Below are positions 24,295-32,199 of a stretch of DNA of 32,286 nt, in pieces. Every line of letters starts with the position of its first letter. Positions within the stretch are counted from its first letter, which is position 1. A program made the translations under genes and the position numbers. The notes beneath the pieces are model-generated. The model saw only the letters and a program-made list of their open reading frames with translations, was not told where the DNA came from and ran no database searches. The stretch is taken from contig JACQJO010000051.1 in assembly GCA_016205025.1 (NCBI GenBank), positions 32,001-64,286 of the forward strand, in the 5' to 3' direction. Source of the DNA: Elusimicrobiota bacterium (lineage in GTDB: Bacteria; Elusimicrobiota; Elusimicrobia; JACQPE01).

Positions 24295-26288
24295 TATTTT
24301 TTACCTCTCTTGCCGGGCTTTTTGTGGGCGGGCTTCCTACGCTTGGATACTGCCTTCATTTTTTTGGAGGATCGTGTTTTCTTGGGTTTTATTTTTTGTT
24401 TTTCTTCTTCCTGCGGTTCCGCGGCCCCGGTTTGCTGGGGTTGTTCGACAGGGGACGGCGCGGGTTTGGATGGCGCGACGGCGGCCACCTCCCCCTCAAC
24501 GCCTTCTTCGGTCACGATGATCGAATTGGGCAAACCCTCGGGTCCGGATTTTTGATCTAAAAGCTCATCCGTTTTCTCGCCGCCGGTGCGCTTTTTGGCG
24601 ATCTCAAGGAGTTGATTTTTAAGTTTTTCCTCGGAAACCTTGCCGTCTTTAAGGCGCTTGCAGGCGGCCACGACTTCATCAATGTAGAGCTCAAAAATGT
24701 TGCGGCGGCGGTGCTCCAGGGCGGCGCGCTCGCGGCGCTTCAAATAAATGCCGAGACGCCGGCCGCACTCGCGCAAAGCCAACATGATCTCTTTACGGAT
24801 TTCGTCGTAATCCGCGATCGCTTCTTTCGATTCGCTGGTAAAAGGCACCCAAACCGAGGCCATATGCACAAAAATAACCATGGGTCCGGCCGGCGGAGCG
24901 CCGCGCGACTGCGAGACGCCGTAATTTTTCCAATTGGTCTCCAGAACCGCTTTAAAAACAGCGCAGGCGGACTGTTGATAAAGAAGAGGAACGCGGTTGG
25001 CAAAACGAATAACGCGGGTCAACTCGTTGTCGTCGGATCCATCGGACTCGCCTTCGGCTCTCGGCGCTTGAGGCTGGGCCGCTTGCCGCGCTTGTTCCGG
25101 GTCTAAACCATAGGCCAGGCCCGCCTCGATCACAAAAGGGTTGCCGCGATAAACATCCGGCGGGCGCGTGGCCGCGGTATAAAATGAACCCTTGATCTGT
25201 TTATAAAGACCCGACAAAATCGCTTTCTCGCCGATGGGCGACAAGCAGTTGGTGGGCGGGGCCATAATCTTGGTGGCCTGGATCGCTTTATGCAGAGCCT
25301 CGGCCGCTTGGCCCGACACGGCACGCGGCCGCATGCGGGGACTTAAACCCGCTGTCTTGCAGATTTGATCGGCCAGCGCCGTTGAAACGCGGCTGAAATC
25401 CGAAACTAAAAACCCGGAAAGCCAATGGCTCTTGGTGTCTTGAAGCATCTTAAGCAGCATGCCCAGCTCAATGCCATGCGGGTGCGGTTTGATCGCGCGC
25501 GGCGGTTCGGGAAGTTCGTTGATGGTGCGCTCATAGACTTTGGGCTCGCCTTCAGGCGCCACGTAGGTGATTTTGGCGTGCGGGTTGGCGATCGAGGTCA
25601 ACTCCAGATATTCATCCACCGAGGCGCGGCCTTTTTGGTACCGGCCTTCAAGCTCGATCGTGACCTGGGTGCCGCGGTGGTTTTCCCACTCGATCTCTTT
25701 TTTCTCCAAGACAATGGGCTCGTTTTTCTTGGTGTCAATCTGAACCTCAAAATAATGGGCGGGCGTTTTATCGCTGGTGCGCGAGATGATTTTAACCGGC
25801 TTGCCGGTGGTCAGCTGTCCATACATGCCGGCCGCTGAAATGCCGATGCCCTGCTGGCCGCGGCTCATGCGCAGGCGGTGAAACTTCGAACCGTAAAGAA
25901 GTTTGGCGAAGATGCGCGGCACTTGTTGGCGCACGATGCCGGGGCCGTAATCAATCACCGTGACTCTAAACCGGGTGGCTAAAGAGGCGGCCGGCGGAGT
26001 CGGCCCCTCGCCGATGGGTTCAACCTTAACCACAATCTCGGGCAGAATCCCGGCCTCTTCGCAGGCATCCATCGCGTTGTCCACCGCCTCTTTAACCGTG
26101 GTCAATAAAGCTTTTCTCGGATTATCAAAACCTAGAAGATGACGGTTTTTGGTGAAAAATTCGGAAACCGAAATCTCGCGCTGCTGAAGGCCCATTTCAT
26201 CGGCGGTCAGGCCCGCCTTTGGCGAGGCTCGCTCTGGGCGGCCCCCTTTCGTGGCGGGTTTGGTTTGGTCTGCTTTTGTTTTAGTCAC
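24294..26288 (-). CDS. top6B: DNA topoisomerase VI subunit B (Top6B)
   Basis: A 664-residue GHKL ATPase subunit. The N-box is KEAVDNAMDACEEAG (E67 catalytic, N71 for Mg2+), then VIDYGPGI (113-117) and SRGQQGIGISAAGMYG (lid). The helix-two-turn-helix and transducer domains follow to about residue 560. The last hundred residues are unlike archaeal Top6B: an acidic/proline-rich linker (about 580-630), then a lysine-rich tail (KKTRSSKKMKAVSKRRKPAH and on to the end) resembling histone H1-type tails. That tail may add DNA binding. Start ATG is 11 bases after the cyclic-nucleotide-domain gene in the same direction. Confidence 0.95.
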   Translation of the reverse strand: MTKTKADQTKPATKGGRPERASPKAGLTADEMGLQQREISVSEFFTKNRHLLGFDNPRKALLTTVKEAVDNAMDACEEAGILPEIVVKVEPIGEGPTPPAASLATRFRVTVIDYGPGIVRQQVPRIFAKLLYGSKFHRLRMSRGQQGIGISAAGMYGQLTTGKPVKIISRTSDKTPAHYFEVQIDTKKNEPIVLEKKEIEWENHRGTQVTIELEGRYQKGRASVDEYLELTSIANPHAKITYVAPEGEPKVYERTINELPEPPRAIKPHPHGIELGMLLKMLQDTKSHWLSGFLVSDFSRVSTALADQICKTAGLSPRMRPRAVSGQAAEALHKAIQATKIMAPPTNCLSPIGEKAILSGLYKQIKGSFYTAATRPPDVYRGNPFVIEAGLAYGLDPEQARQAAQPQAPRAEGESDGSDDNELTRVIRFANRVPLLYQQSACAVFKAVLETNWKNYGVSQSRGAPPAGPMVIFVHMASVWVPFTSESKEAIADYDEIRKEIMLALRECGRRLGIYLKRRERAALEHRRRNIFELYIDEVVAACKRLKDGKVSEEKLKNQLLEIAKKRTGGEKTDELLDQKSGPEGLPNSIIVTEEGVEGEVAAVAPSKPAPSPVEQPQQTGAAEPQEEEKQKIKPKKTRSSKKMKAVSKRRKPAHKKPGKRGKK

Positions 26289-26299
26289 GGTCGATCGGA

Positions 26300-26728
26300 C
26301 TACTGATCCTCAAGGCGCCGGCGCGCCACGTTTTGGATACTAATCATCAATTCCGGGAAATACTCGTCAATGGCGGTGACGGCGCGCCAAGAAAGCTCGA
26401 AGGCCTGGCAGGTTTTGGAGGCTTTAACCGTGGCTGTGCGGGGCACTTTGGCCACCAAGCTGATTTCGCCGAAATAATCGCCCTCTTTAAGTTGGGCCAG
26501 CTTCTTGCGGCCGCGGCCGACCGAAACGCCGCCCTTGTAAATCGCGTACATTTCGCGGCCGATATCGCCTTCAATAATAATGACCTCGTTTTTCGCGAAC
26601 TCAAAAAGGCGGACCCCCGGCATAATGAGCTTAATTAAAGTCGGGGCGATCTTGGCCTGGGCGTGGCGGCTTAAGGTGCCGCCCAGCCAATCCCAATGAT
26701 CCTGGGTAATGGAGAGTTCTTTTTTCAC
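26300..26728 (-). CDS. Cyclic nucleotide-binding domain protein
   Basis: A 142-residue single CNB domain with no DNA-binding or kinase part. The beta-barrel includes EFAKNEVIIIEGDIGREMYA. The phosphate-binding cassette is YFGEISLVAKVPRTATV, with both phosphate contacts present (E88 and R97), so it could bind cAMP or cGMP. The start is GTG behind a perfect TATAAT. It is the first gene of a CNBD-top6B-top6A unit, divergent from pilT. The partner is unknown; a link between cyclic nucleotide level and topoisomerase VI is only suggested by the operon. Confidence 0.85.
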   Translation of the reverse strand: MKKELSITQDHWDWLGGTLSRHAQAKIAPTLIKLIMPGVRLFEFAKNEVIIIEGDIGREMYAIYKGGVSVGRGRKKLAQLKEGDYFGEISLVAKVPRTATVKASKTCQAFELSWRAVTAIDEYFPELMISIQNVARRRLEDQ

Positions 26729-26741
26729 CGGGTTAACTAAA

Positions 26742-26747
26742 ATTATA
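26742..26747 (-). promoter_or_regulatory. -10 element (TATAAT) of the CNBD-top6BA operon
   Basis: On the minus strand TATAAT lies 13 bases before the GTG start of the CNBD gene, so the leader would be very short. No good -35 lies 16-18 bases upstream. The divergent pilT promoter must lie in the same 89-bp gap; only its ribosome binding site (AAGGAGGAACG) is clear. Confidence 0.5.
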
Positions 26748-26817
26748 TCTTCTTGAAAATCTAATATTTCCTGCTAGCCTTAACAAGACGTCTACAAACA
26801 TTTAACAAGGAGGAACG

Positions 26818-27951
26818 ATGGCTGAATTGGACGCTTTTTTTCAAAAGATGATGGCAATGGGGGCTTCTGACCTTCATTTGACTTCGGGCATGCTCCCTTT
26901 GGTGCGGGAATCCGGGGAAATGAAACCATTGGACGGCGAGGCGGAGAAACTGACTCCCGAAAGTTTAATGAAGCGTTTTGAAGAAATCGCGCCCAAGTTA
27001 AACTGGGACGAATATAAAAAAGACGGTGACACCGACTTTGCCTATGATCTGCCCGGCGCGGCGCGTTTCCGTGCCAATTTTTTTATGGATCAAACCGGAC
27101 CGGGAGCGGTCTTTCGCGTGATTCCGTCCAAAACTTTAACGGTGAAGGATCTGAATCTTCCGCCATCCATCATTGATCTTTGTTTTTTGACCAAAGGGCT
27201 GGTGGTGGTGACGGGTCCCACCGGATCGGGCAAATCCACCACGCTGGCCGCCATGATCAACCACATCAATGAAAACCGGCAAGATCACATCATCACCATC
27301 GAAGACCCGATTGAGTTCGTCCATCCCAATAAAAAATGTTTGATCAACCAGCGCGAGGTGCGCAAACACACGCAGAGCTTCAAGCGGGCCTTGAGAGCCG
27401 CTTTGCGCGAAGACCCGGATATCGTTTTGATCGGCGAGATGCGGGACCTGGAAACCGTGGAGATCGCTTTGGAAACCGCGGAAACGGGGCATTTGGTGTT
27501 TGGAACTCTGCACACCACCACCGCGGCCTCAACCGTGGACCGCGTCATTGACCAGTTTCCGACGCACCAGCAAGCGCAGATCCGCACCATTTTGTCCACC
27601 ACCTTAAAAGGAGTGGTGGCTCAAACCTTGTGTAAAAAAATCCCGAAAGGCCGGGCTGCGGCTCTTGAAATTTTGATCTCCAACGCCGCGATCGCCAACA
27701 ACATTCGGGAAGGCAAAACCTTCCAGATTCCTTCCGCTATGCAGGTGGGCGCCAGCATAGGCATGCGCATGTTGAACGACTCTCTAATGGAGCTGGTTCA
27801 AAAAAAGATAGTGGAACCCCTGGAAGCCTACATGAAATGCGTGGACAAGGTGGACATGAAGGCCAAGTTAGACAGAATCGGGGCCAAACTGCCCAACGAA
27901 TCCCATAACGGCCACGCCGCGCCAACAGCGACGCAGGGCGCCCCGCGCTGA
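26818..27951 (+). CDS. pilT: Type IV pilus retraction ATPase PilT
   Basis: A 377-residue AAA-type motor. The N-terminal PAS-like domain carries the family opening MGASDLHLTSGMLP. The P-loop is GPTGSGKST (K139), the Asp box glutamate E162 is in IEDPIEF, Walker B has DIVLIGEMRD (E207), and a His box is at GTLHTTTAASTVDR. The C-terminal NIREGKTFQIPSAMQ matches the AIRNLIREGK retraction motif of PilT. It powers pilus retraction and twitching motility at the inner membrane. No other pilus gene is nearby. The ribosome binding site AAGGAGG is strong. Confidence 0.95.
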   Translation: MAELDAFFQKMMAMGASDLHLTSGMLPLVRESGEMKPLDGEAEKLTPESLMKRFEEIAPKLNWDEYKKDGDTDFAYDLPGAARFRANFFMDQTGPGAVFRVIPSKTLTVKDLNLPPSIIDLCFLTKGLVVVTGPTGSGKSTTLAAMINHINENRQDHIITIEDPIEFVHPNKKCLINQREVRKHTQSFKRALRAALREDPDIVLIGEMRDLETVEIALETAETGHLVFGTLHTTTAASTVDRVIDQFPTHQQAQIRTILSTTLKGVVAQTLCKKIPKGRAAALEILISNAAIANNIREGKTFQIPSAMQVGASIGMRMLNDSLMELVQKKIVEPLEAYMKCVDKVDMKAKLDRIGAKLPNESHNGHAAPTATQGAPR

Positions 27952-27964
27952 CGATCCGGAGCGG

Positions 27965-29692
27965 TTAATACTGAAAAGCGTGCAGTTTATTTTCGTCTTT
28001 GCACATTAAGGCCATTTGGCGAAAAGCTTGGTAGATTTGGCGGCGGGCCGGGTCAACCAGCACCTGGGAAACGCAGGCGGAGTGCGCCTTGGGGATGTCC
28101 AGGTCCTGGAGTTCACCGGCTTCCAAATCCAGAAGAGCGACATCCACGTTGTCCGCGGCTTTCACGAATCCGATCTTCATTCCCCGGTGGCGGTAAAAAG
28201 AAGCGTACCTGGATCCCAGGGCCTGATTAGCCAGGGCCAGATCAATTTCAATCGCTCCAGTGAGGCCTTTAGAAAGATTCTCGGCGCTTTGCAGCGCCTT
28301 CGCTGAGGCCTCAGCATTGTGACGCATTTGAGCGTAATGGGCTTCAGCGGAAGCGCTGGCATAACTTTTGGCTCCCCGATGATAATCGCTCCAGGCGTCG
28401 CTGGCTTCTTGGGAGTAACCGGAATAGGCGGCATCAAATCCCACCTGCAAGGTCGCCTGTCTTAACTTTCTTGTTTCAGCCACCGGCTCGATGAAATCGG
28501 AATGCTCCCATAAAAGTTGGCCCGTGGCCGGGGAATAGGCGTAAGCTCCCTCGGGACCGGTCAGAATAAAATGGCCCCGGGCCGGCCGCAAGACAGCCCC
28601 TTGCTGAAAAACTTTTTTCTTAACGGAGGTTTCGAATACCGTTTCACCGGAAGCGGAGTTTAACCCGAAAAGTTTTCCGTCCGCGGCTAAAATCAACCGG
28701 TCCTGGGTAATGGCGAAACCCCGGGGAGCGGGTCCTAATTTTTTCTCGGCATGCTTAAAGGTTTCTTCCCAAATCAATTTGCCGTCTCCGGGATTTAGAA
28801 ACCAGACGCGCAAGCGTTTTGAATCGCCCATGCTACACGCCAGGCCGGAGGGACCACGCGCCATGGTTTGGAGCTTTTCTTTTTGAGGCAATGCCGCTCT
28901 CCATAAAAGCCCCTTGCGGCCGGAAAAGGCCCACAAAACTTCTTCATTGGAAATGAAAGCGGCGCCTTCTCCAAAGGCCCAATGAGCAGGCGACTTAAAA
29001 TTCTCCGAAATAGCGGCCTGCCATAAAATGCGGCCGCCGGAGGGTTCCACCACGAAAACAAGCCCGCCGCCAACCCACCAAAGAAGACCGTCATAAACAA
29101 CCATTTCAGGCAGAGCTTGGTCCGCGCTCTGGCGCAGCGGCCCTATGCCGGCAGTCCAATAAGGCTGACCGCTATCTAAATTTAAAGCCATGATTTTAGC
29201 TTCGTAGGATTTGACCGGGTCCTCAAGCCACTTAACAGGCAAAAAAGCCAAATAAAGCGTTTTATTCTGGGCAACGGCCAGTTTGGAAATAAGAAGGCCT
29301 TCAGGAAGAGTAAGGATCCAGATTGGTTTGCCTTCCGGGTTTAAGGCGCGCAACACCACTGCCTGCCCGCTTCCTTCCATGACAACGGCAAAAGGATTAT
29401 CCGCCAGCAGCGCGGTGGTCTTGGCATCCGCCTGCCAAATAATTTCTCCGCCGGAGCTAAGCAGGTAGCGCTTCTTGGGCCAATCTTCCTTTTTAACACC
29501 TTGGGGCTTTTTCATGCCTTCGCGCGCCACGATATGCAGAAGGCCCGCGTGGGCAAGAAGTTCCGCCTGCGTCATGGCGCCCGAAAACTCATGTTCCCAG
29601 ATCAAGCGAGAGACCAAGGGCTCATTTTCTTTTTTGGCGGCGGCAGGAACGCAGATCGTTAAAAATAATAAACCTATTATAGAATGGCGCAT
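27965..29692 (-). CDS. Secreted PQQ-type beta-propeller protein
   Basis: 575 residues from the ATG at 29692, which has GGGGGG upstream and begins the signal peptide (RHSIIGLLFLTICVPAAA). The body is a repeat of W-rich strands with the PQQ-propeller pattern 'G-x-I/L-x-W' (GGEIIWQADA, EGKPIWILTL, SGQPYWTAGI, GGRILWQAAI, DGKLIWEETF, TGQLLWEHSD), about six to eight blades up to residue 430. The C-terminal 130 residues are helical and separate. No quinone-dependent dehydrogenase motif is seen, so a BamB-like scaffold or sensor is possible; function is unknown. Its 3' end faces pilT with 13 bases between stops. Confidence 0.75.
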   Translation of the reverse strand: MRHSIIGLLFLTICVPAAAKKENEPLVSRLIWEHEFSGAMTQAELLAHAGLLHIVAREGMKKPQGVKKEDWPKKRYLLSSGGEIIWQADAKTTALLADNPFAVVMEGSGQAVVLRALNPEGKPIWILTLPEGLLISKLAVAQNKTLYLAFLPVKWLEDPVKSYEAKIMALNLDSGQPYWTAGIGPLRQSADQALPEMVVYDGLLWWVGGGLVFVVEPSGGRILWQAAISENFKSPAHWAFGEGAAFISNEEVLWAFSGRKGLLWRAALPQKEKLQTMARGPSGLACSMGDSKRLRVWFLNPGDGKLIWEETFKHAEKKLGPAPRGFAITQDRLILAADGKLFGLNSASGETVFETSVKKKVFQQGAVLRPARGHFILTGPEGAYAYSPATGQLLWEHSDFIEPVAETRKLRQATLQVGFDAAYSGYSQEASDAWSDYHRGAKSYASASAEAHYAQMRHNAEASAKALQSAENLSKGLTGAIEIDLALANQALGSRYASFYRHRGMKIGFVKAADNVDVALLDLEAGELQDLDIPKAHSACVSQVLVDPARRQIYQAFRQMALMCKDENKLHAFQY

Positions 29693-29712
29693 TTTATTTC
29701 CCCCCAACGCTT

Positions 29713-29736
29713 TGTTTGTCGGCAAACAGAAGTATA
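29713..29736 (-). promoter_or_regulatory. -10 box and 16-bp dyad upstream of the propeller gene
   Basis: On the minus strand TATACT (29731-29736) is a good -10, but the -35 at the expected place (TTCGAC) is weak. Between it and the start lies TGTTTGTCGGCAAACA (29713-29728 on the plus strand), a dyad with perfect 6-bp arms. It could be an operator or a small hairpin in the leader. Confidence 0.4.
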
Positions 29737-29774
29737 ACGAAAAAAATTAACCGGTCGAACGGAGGGTCGCTTGT

Positions 29775-31075
29775 TTAACGAATCCGGCTCGCGAGCCGGG
29801 AAACGCGGCGGGCTAACGTAGCCACCTTGACGGCGGCTTTGGCCACAAGGGACCTAGCCTCAACTTCAGCGTCATTCCAAGCCTCCGGAGAAACGCGATT
29901 GTGAGCCAAAGTGAAAAATTGACCGCGATTCCAGCCGTATTTTTCAGCCACGCCACGAAACTTTTCAAGGCGGGCGGGTTCATGCGGCGTGTCAACCATA
30001 AAATTGCCGATCGATGCCCGGCGGGGAAGAAGCATCATAATGCCCCCGTCGGAAGAGGCGGAGTCGCCGTCAGCTCCGGCGATAACGATTCTTTCTAAAT
30101 CCAGGGCCTTCCATCTCCAGCGCCACTTATTGGCATTTAACCAATAGTGAAAGCTTAAAGATTTTCCGGGTTGAGGTCTAGTCGTCCAATCTTTATTAAA
30201 TAGCTCATAGGAATGGTTCACTCCTGTCGCAACACCATCTTTATAAATCAGGTGCGAGCCAACGATATTTCGGGGCTTGATCCCCAACAGCGGTGTTATC
30301 GCGCGCGCCAACTCTTGATCGCCGTTAGAAACAATAACAACCTCAACCCCGGCTTTTCTTAAGGCCAAATTGTCTTGTAAAACGCCCGGGTAAATTTTAG
30401 AAGCGTAATGCGGAGCAAACTCGTTAACCTGCGCCAGTTTTTCTTGTTTGGTCAGCCCGCGCTGGCTGGGCCAGTAAATCTTTTCCCAGAATTCAAGCAG
30501 GGAGATGCCCTCTCCTCCTTGCTCTTTACTGCGCCATAATTTGATCACCAGATCAGCGTTGGCCGCCGCGTCATTCTGCTCCATCCTAGCCAAGCCGGCG
30601 GCCAAAACAGAATCGGTAAACTTGAGAGTTTTTAAGAACGCCTTCATGGTCTCGTTTTGCGCCGGGGTTATTTTTCCGTTTTCGGCACGCCACTTAAAAA
30701 AGAAGGTGAAGATGTCCCCCGCCGCCTGGGTTTTATCCAAATCTTTGAGCCAAAAAATTGATGACCGCTGGCTTTTTCCGCCCTGACCCAGTTGCCAAAT
30801 GTTCTCCAGCGAAAAAAAACGATCCGCTGGTCGGTTGTAATCCGGGCTAGCCTGACGTCATCACTATTGATATTGCCGCCCGCTAACAGATAAAGCCCGC
30901 GGCGGGCTTCATTTAAGGTCTTTGCCAAAAAAACAGGGTTGCCCGTCTTTTTTGAGCGGCCGGAACCGGCTCCATCAAAAATGGCCCCAGCCCGGGTGGC
31001 GGCTTTAAGATCGCAGGGTAAAAGGAACGCCAATAAACCCAGCCCCGTGCCTAAAAGCTGTTTTTTAAATGTCAT
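29775..31075 (-). CDS. Exported HAD-family phosphatase, reading frame broken at a T8 run
   Basis: The gene begins at ATG 31075 with a signal peptide (KKQLLGTGLGLLAFLLPC) and reads to about 30812. The remaining HAD domain is in another frame, from there to a stop at 29775. Nucleophile motif I, DLDKT, has its Asp at 30741-30743, just before the start of the second open frame, so that frame alone cannot be a complete enzyme. Motif II is VVIVSNGD, motif III is the K of PGKSLSFHYW, and motif IV is VIAGADGDSASSD. Re-reading one T at the T8 run (plus-strand A8, 30812-30819) joins both parts into about 433 residues. HAD phosphatases of this type resemble phosphoserine phosphatase. Assembly error, mutation, or slippage are all possible. 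Confidence 0.75.
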
Positions 31076-31091
31076 CTCTTTTTTCTTTTGC

Positions 31092-31649
31092 TTACCGCTT
31101 GACCCAGCGCACAGCTCTTAAAGCATTAAGGATGGCGGGGTAAAAAATATCGGCATAAGAGAACCGATGATAATTGTTTCTGACTAAAGCCCGGCGCAGG
31201 TTTGGGCTCACACCCACCTCGGAGATAACCGCAAACCGCAAAAAATCCGGATGGCCGTCAACTTTAGCAGGCAGAATTTTGACTACCACTGTTTTTTGCC
31301 CTTTTTGGCTTAAAGTCAACACAGCTGACTCAATCCATGCCGCCGGCGCGCCAGGTCGCGGCTGAAACGGCGTAACAGCAAGCTCCGCTATTGTCCAAGG
31401 TTTTCTGTTAGTTTTCACGAGCGGGTCGGACAAGGGATTTAGGGTATTTAAACGAAAGGATAGGGCCCTAGTCTGCGTGCGGCTATCAACCAGCCGCGCT
31501 TTTTCATGATCAAAAGCTCTTTGCAGAGTTGCCAAAGGGAAAGGTCCGTCCGTTAAATTGTCGCTCAAAACTTTCCCCGCCGGAATTTCAAGGGCGGCCC
31601 AGATCGGGCTTGATAAACCGATAAGAACAATCGCTATGAATTTTTTCAT
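31092..31649 (-). CDS. Secreted protein of unknown function
   Basis: A 185-residue protein from the ATG at 31649, where the signal peptide begins (KKFIAIVLIGLSSPIWA). The frame extends 28 codons upstream, but that part is charged and precedes the signal peptide, so the inner start is preferred. The mature part contains mixed strands and a basic C-terminal end (NALRAVRWVKR). No known domain is recognised. It is 16 bases from both neighbours on the same strand, consistent with an operon of exported proteins together with the HAD phosphatase and the propeller protein. Confidence 0.7.
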   Translation of the reverse strand: MKKFIAIVLIGLSSPIWAALEIPAGKVLSDNLTDGPFPLATLQRAFDHEKARLVDSRTQTRALSFRLNTLNPLSDPLVKTNRKPWTIAELAVTPFQPRPGAPAAWIESAVLTLSQKGQKTVVVKILPAKVDGHPDFLRFAVISEVGVSPNLRRALVRNNYHRFSYADIFYPAILNALRAVRWVKR

Positions 31650-31665
31650 TTCGATTAAACGGTTT

Positions 31666-32151
31666 TTAAAGACGAAACGCCTTAAGCGTAAGTCTGCCAA
31701 GAACCCGACGGCCGCTTCGTTCAATGAATTCAAAAACTACGGTAGGAATGACGCGTGTGCCCTTTTTTAATCCTGGAACGCTGCGTCGCGCCGTTAAATT
31801 AAGATCATAATACTCATCCACCGCCAACTGGAAAAATTTGGGCTTATGACCGACGTTTACCCTTCCCGCGTCCTGAACGTCAGGAAAGGGAATGATCCGG
31901 CGGCTGCCCGCCTGGCGCAGCTCCATGCCGATGGCCCGGCCCTTGGGTGCTTTTTGAGCGCTCTTGTTATAAAGATAACCGCCCAAATGCAAACTAACTT
32001 GCAATTCTCGGGGAGATAGCCGGACGCTATGGCCATGGAAAGATGTCGTAGGTTTATGAGCGACCAATGATCCTTGCAACGGTAAGGCGCCATCTTTGGG
32101 TGTTGCCTGGGATTTTTCAAAAATTACCCTAGGCCAAGTGGCAATACTCAA
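31666..32151 (-). CDS. Protein of unknown function, probably lacking its true N-terminus
   Basis: A 161-residue frame beginning at TTG (32151). There is no ATG, signal peptide or ribosome binding site. Reading upstream in frame runs into the end hairpins of an IS200/IS605-type element until a stop at 32100-32102 bases plus 100 (TAA at 32200-32202 region, different frame from tnpA). The original 5' end was therefore probably cut off by insertion of the element. The visible chain is beta-rich and basic and has no motif I know. It is followed after 16 bases by a secreted protein gene and seems to belong to the same exported-protein operon. Confidence 0.5.
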   Translation of the reverse strand: MSIATWPRVIFEKSQATPKDGALPLQGSLVAHKPTTSFHGHSVRLSPRELQVSLHLGGYLYNKSAQKAPKGRAIGMELRQAGSRRIIPFPDVQDAGRVNVGHKPKFFQLAVDEYYDLNLTARRSVPGLKKGTRVIPTVVFEFIERSGRRVLGRLTLKAFRL

Positions 32152-32156
32152 CCACT

Positions 32157-32199
32157 GTGCGCTGTAAGCGCACAGGATGGGTCGCCGCCTAAAGGCGGC
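32157..32199. repeat. Two hairpins at the end of an IS200/IS605-type element
   Basis: GTGCGCT-GTA-AGCGCAC (32157-32173) and GCCGCC-TAAA-GGCGGC (32184-32199) are perfect short hairpins directly after the tnpA stop. IS200/IS605 elements carry such subterminal hairpins instead of inverted terminal repeats; TnpA recognises and cuts beside them. The element's outer end is therefore probably near 32150. Confidence 0.55.

Noticed and set aside
29733..29760. Full sigma-70 promoter for the propeller gene
   Set aside because: Only the -10 box is good; the -35 candidate matches poorly, so it is listed with low confidence only.
30668..31075. A separate 135-residue secreted protein
   Set aside because: Past the T8 run its sequence becomes arbitrary while the other frame carries the HAD motif I, so it is the 5' part of the phosphatase gene.
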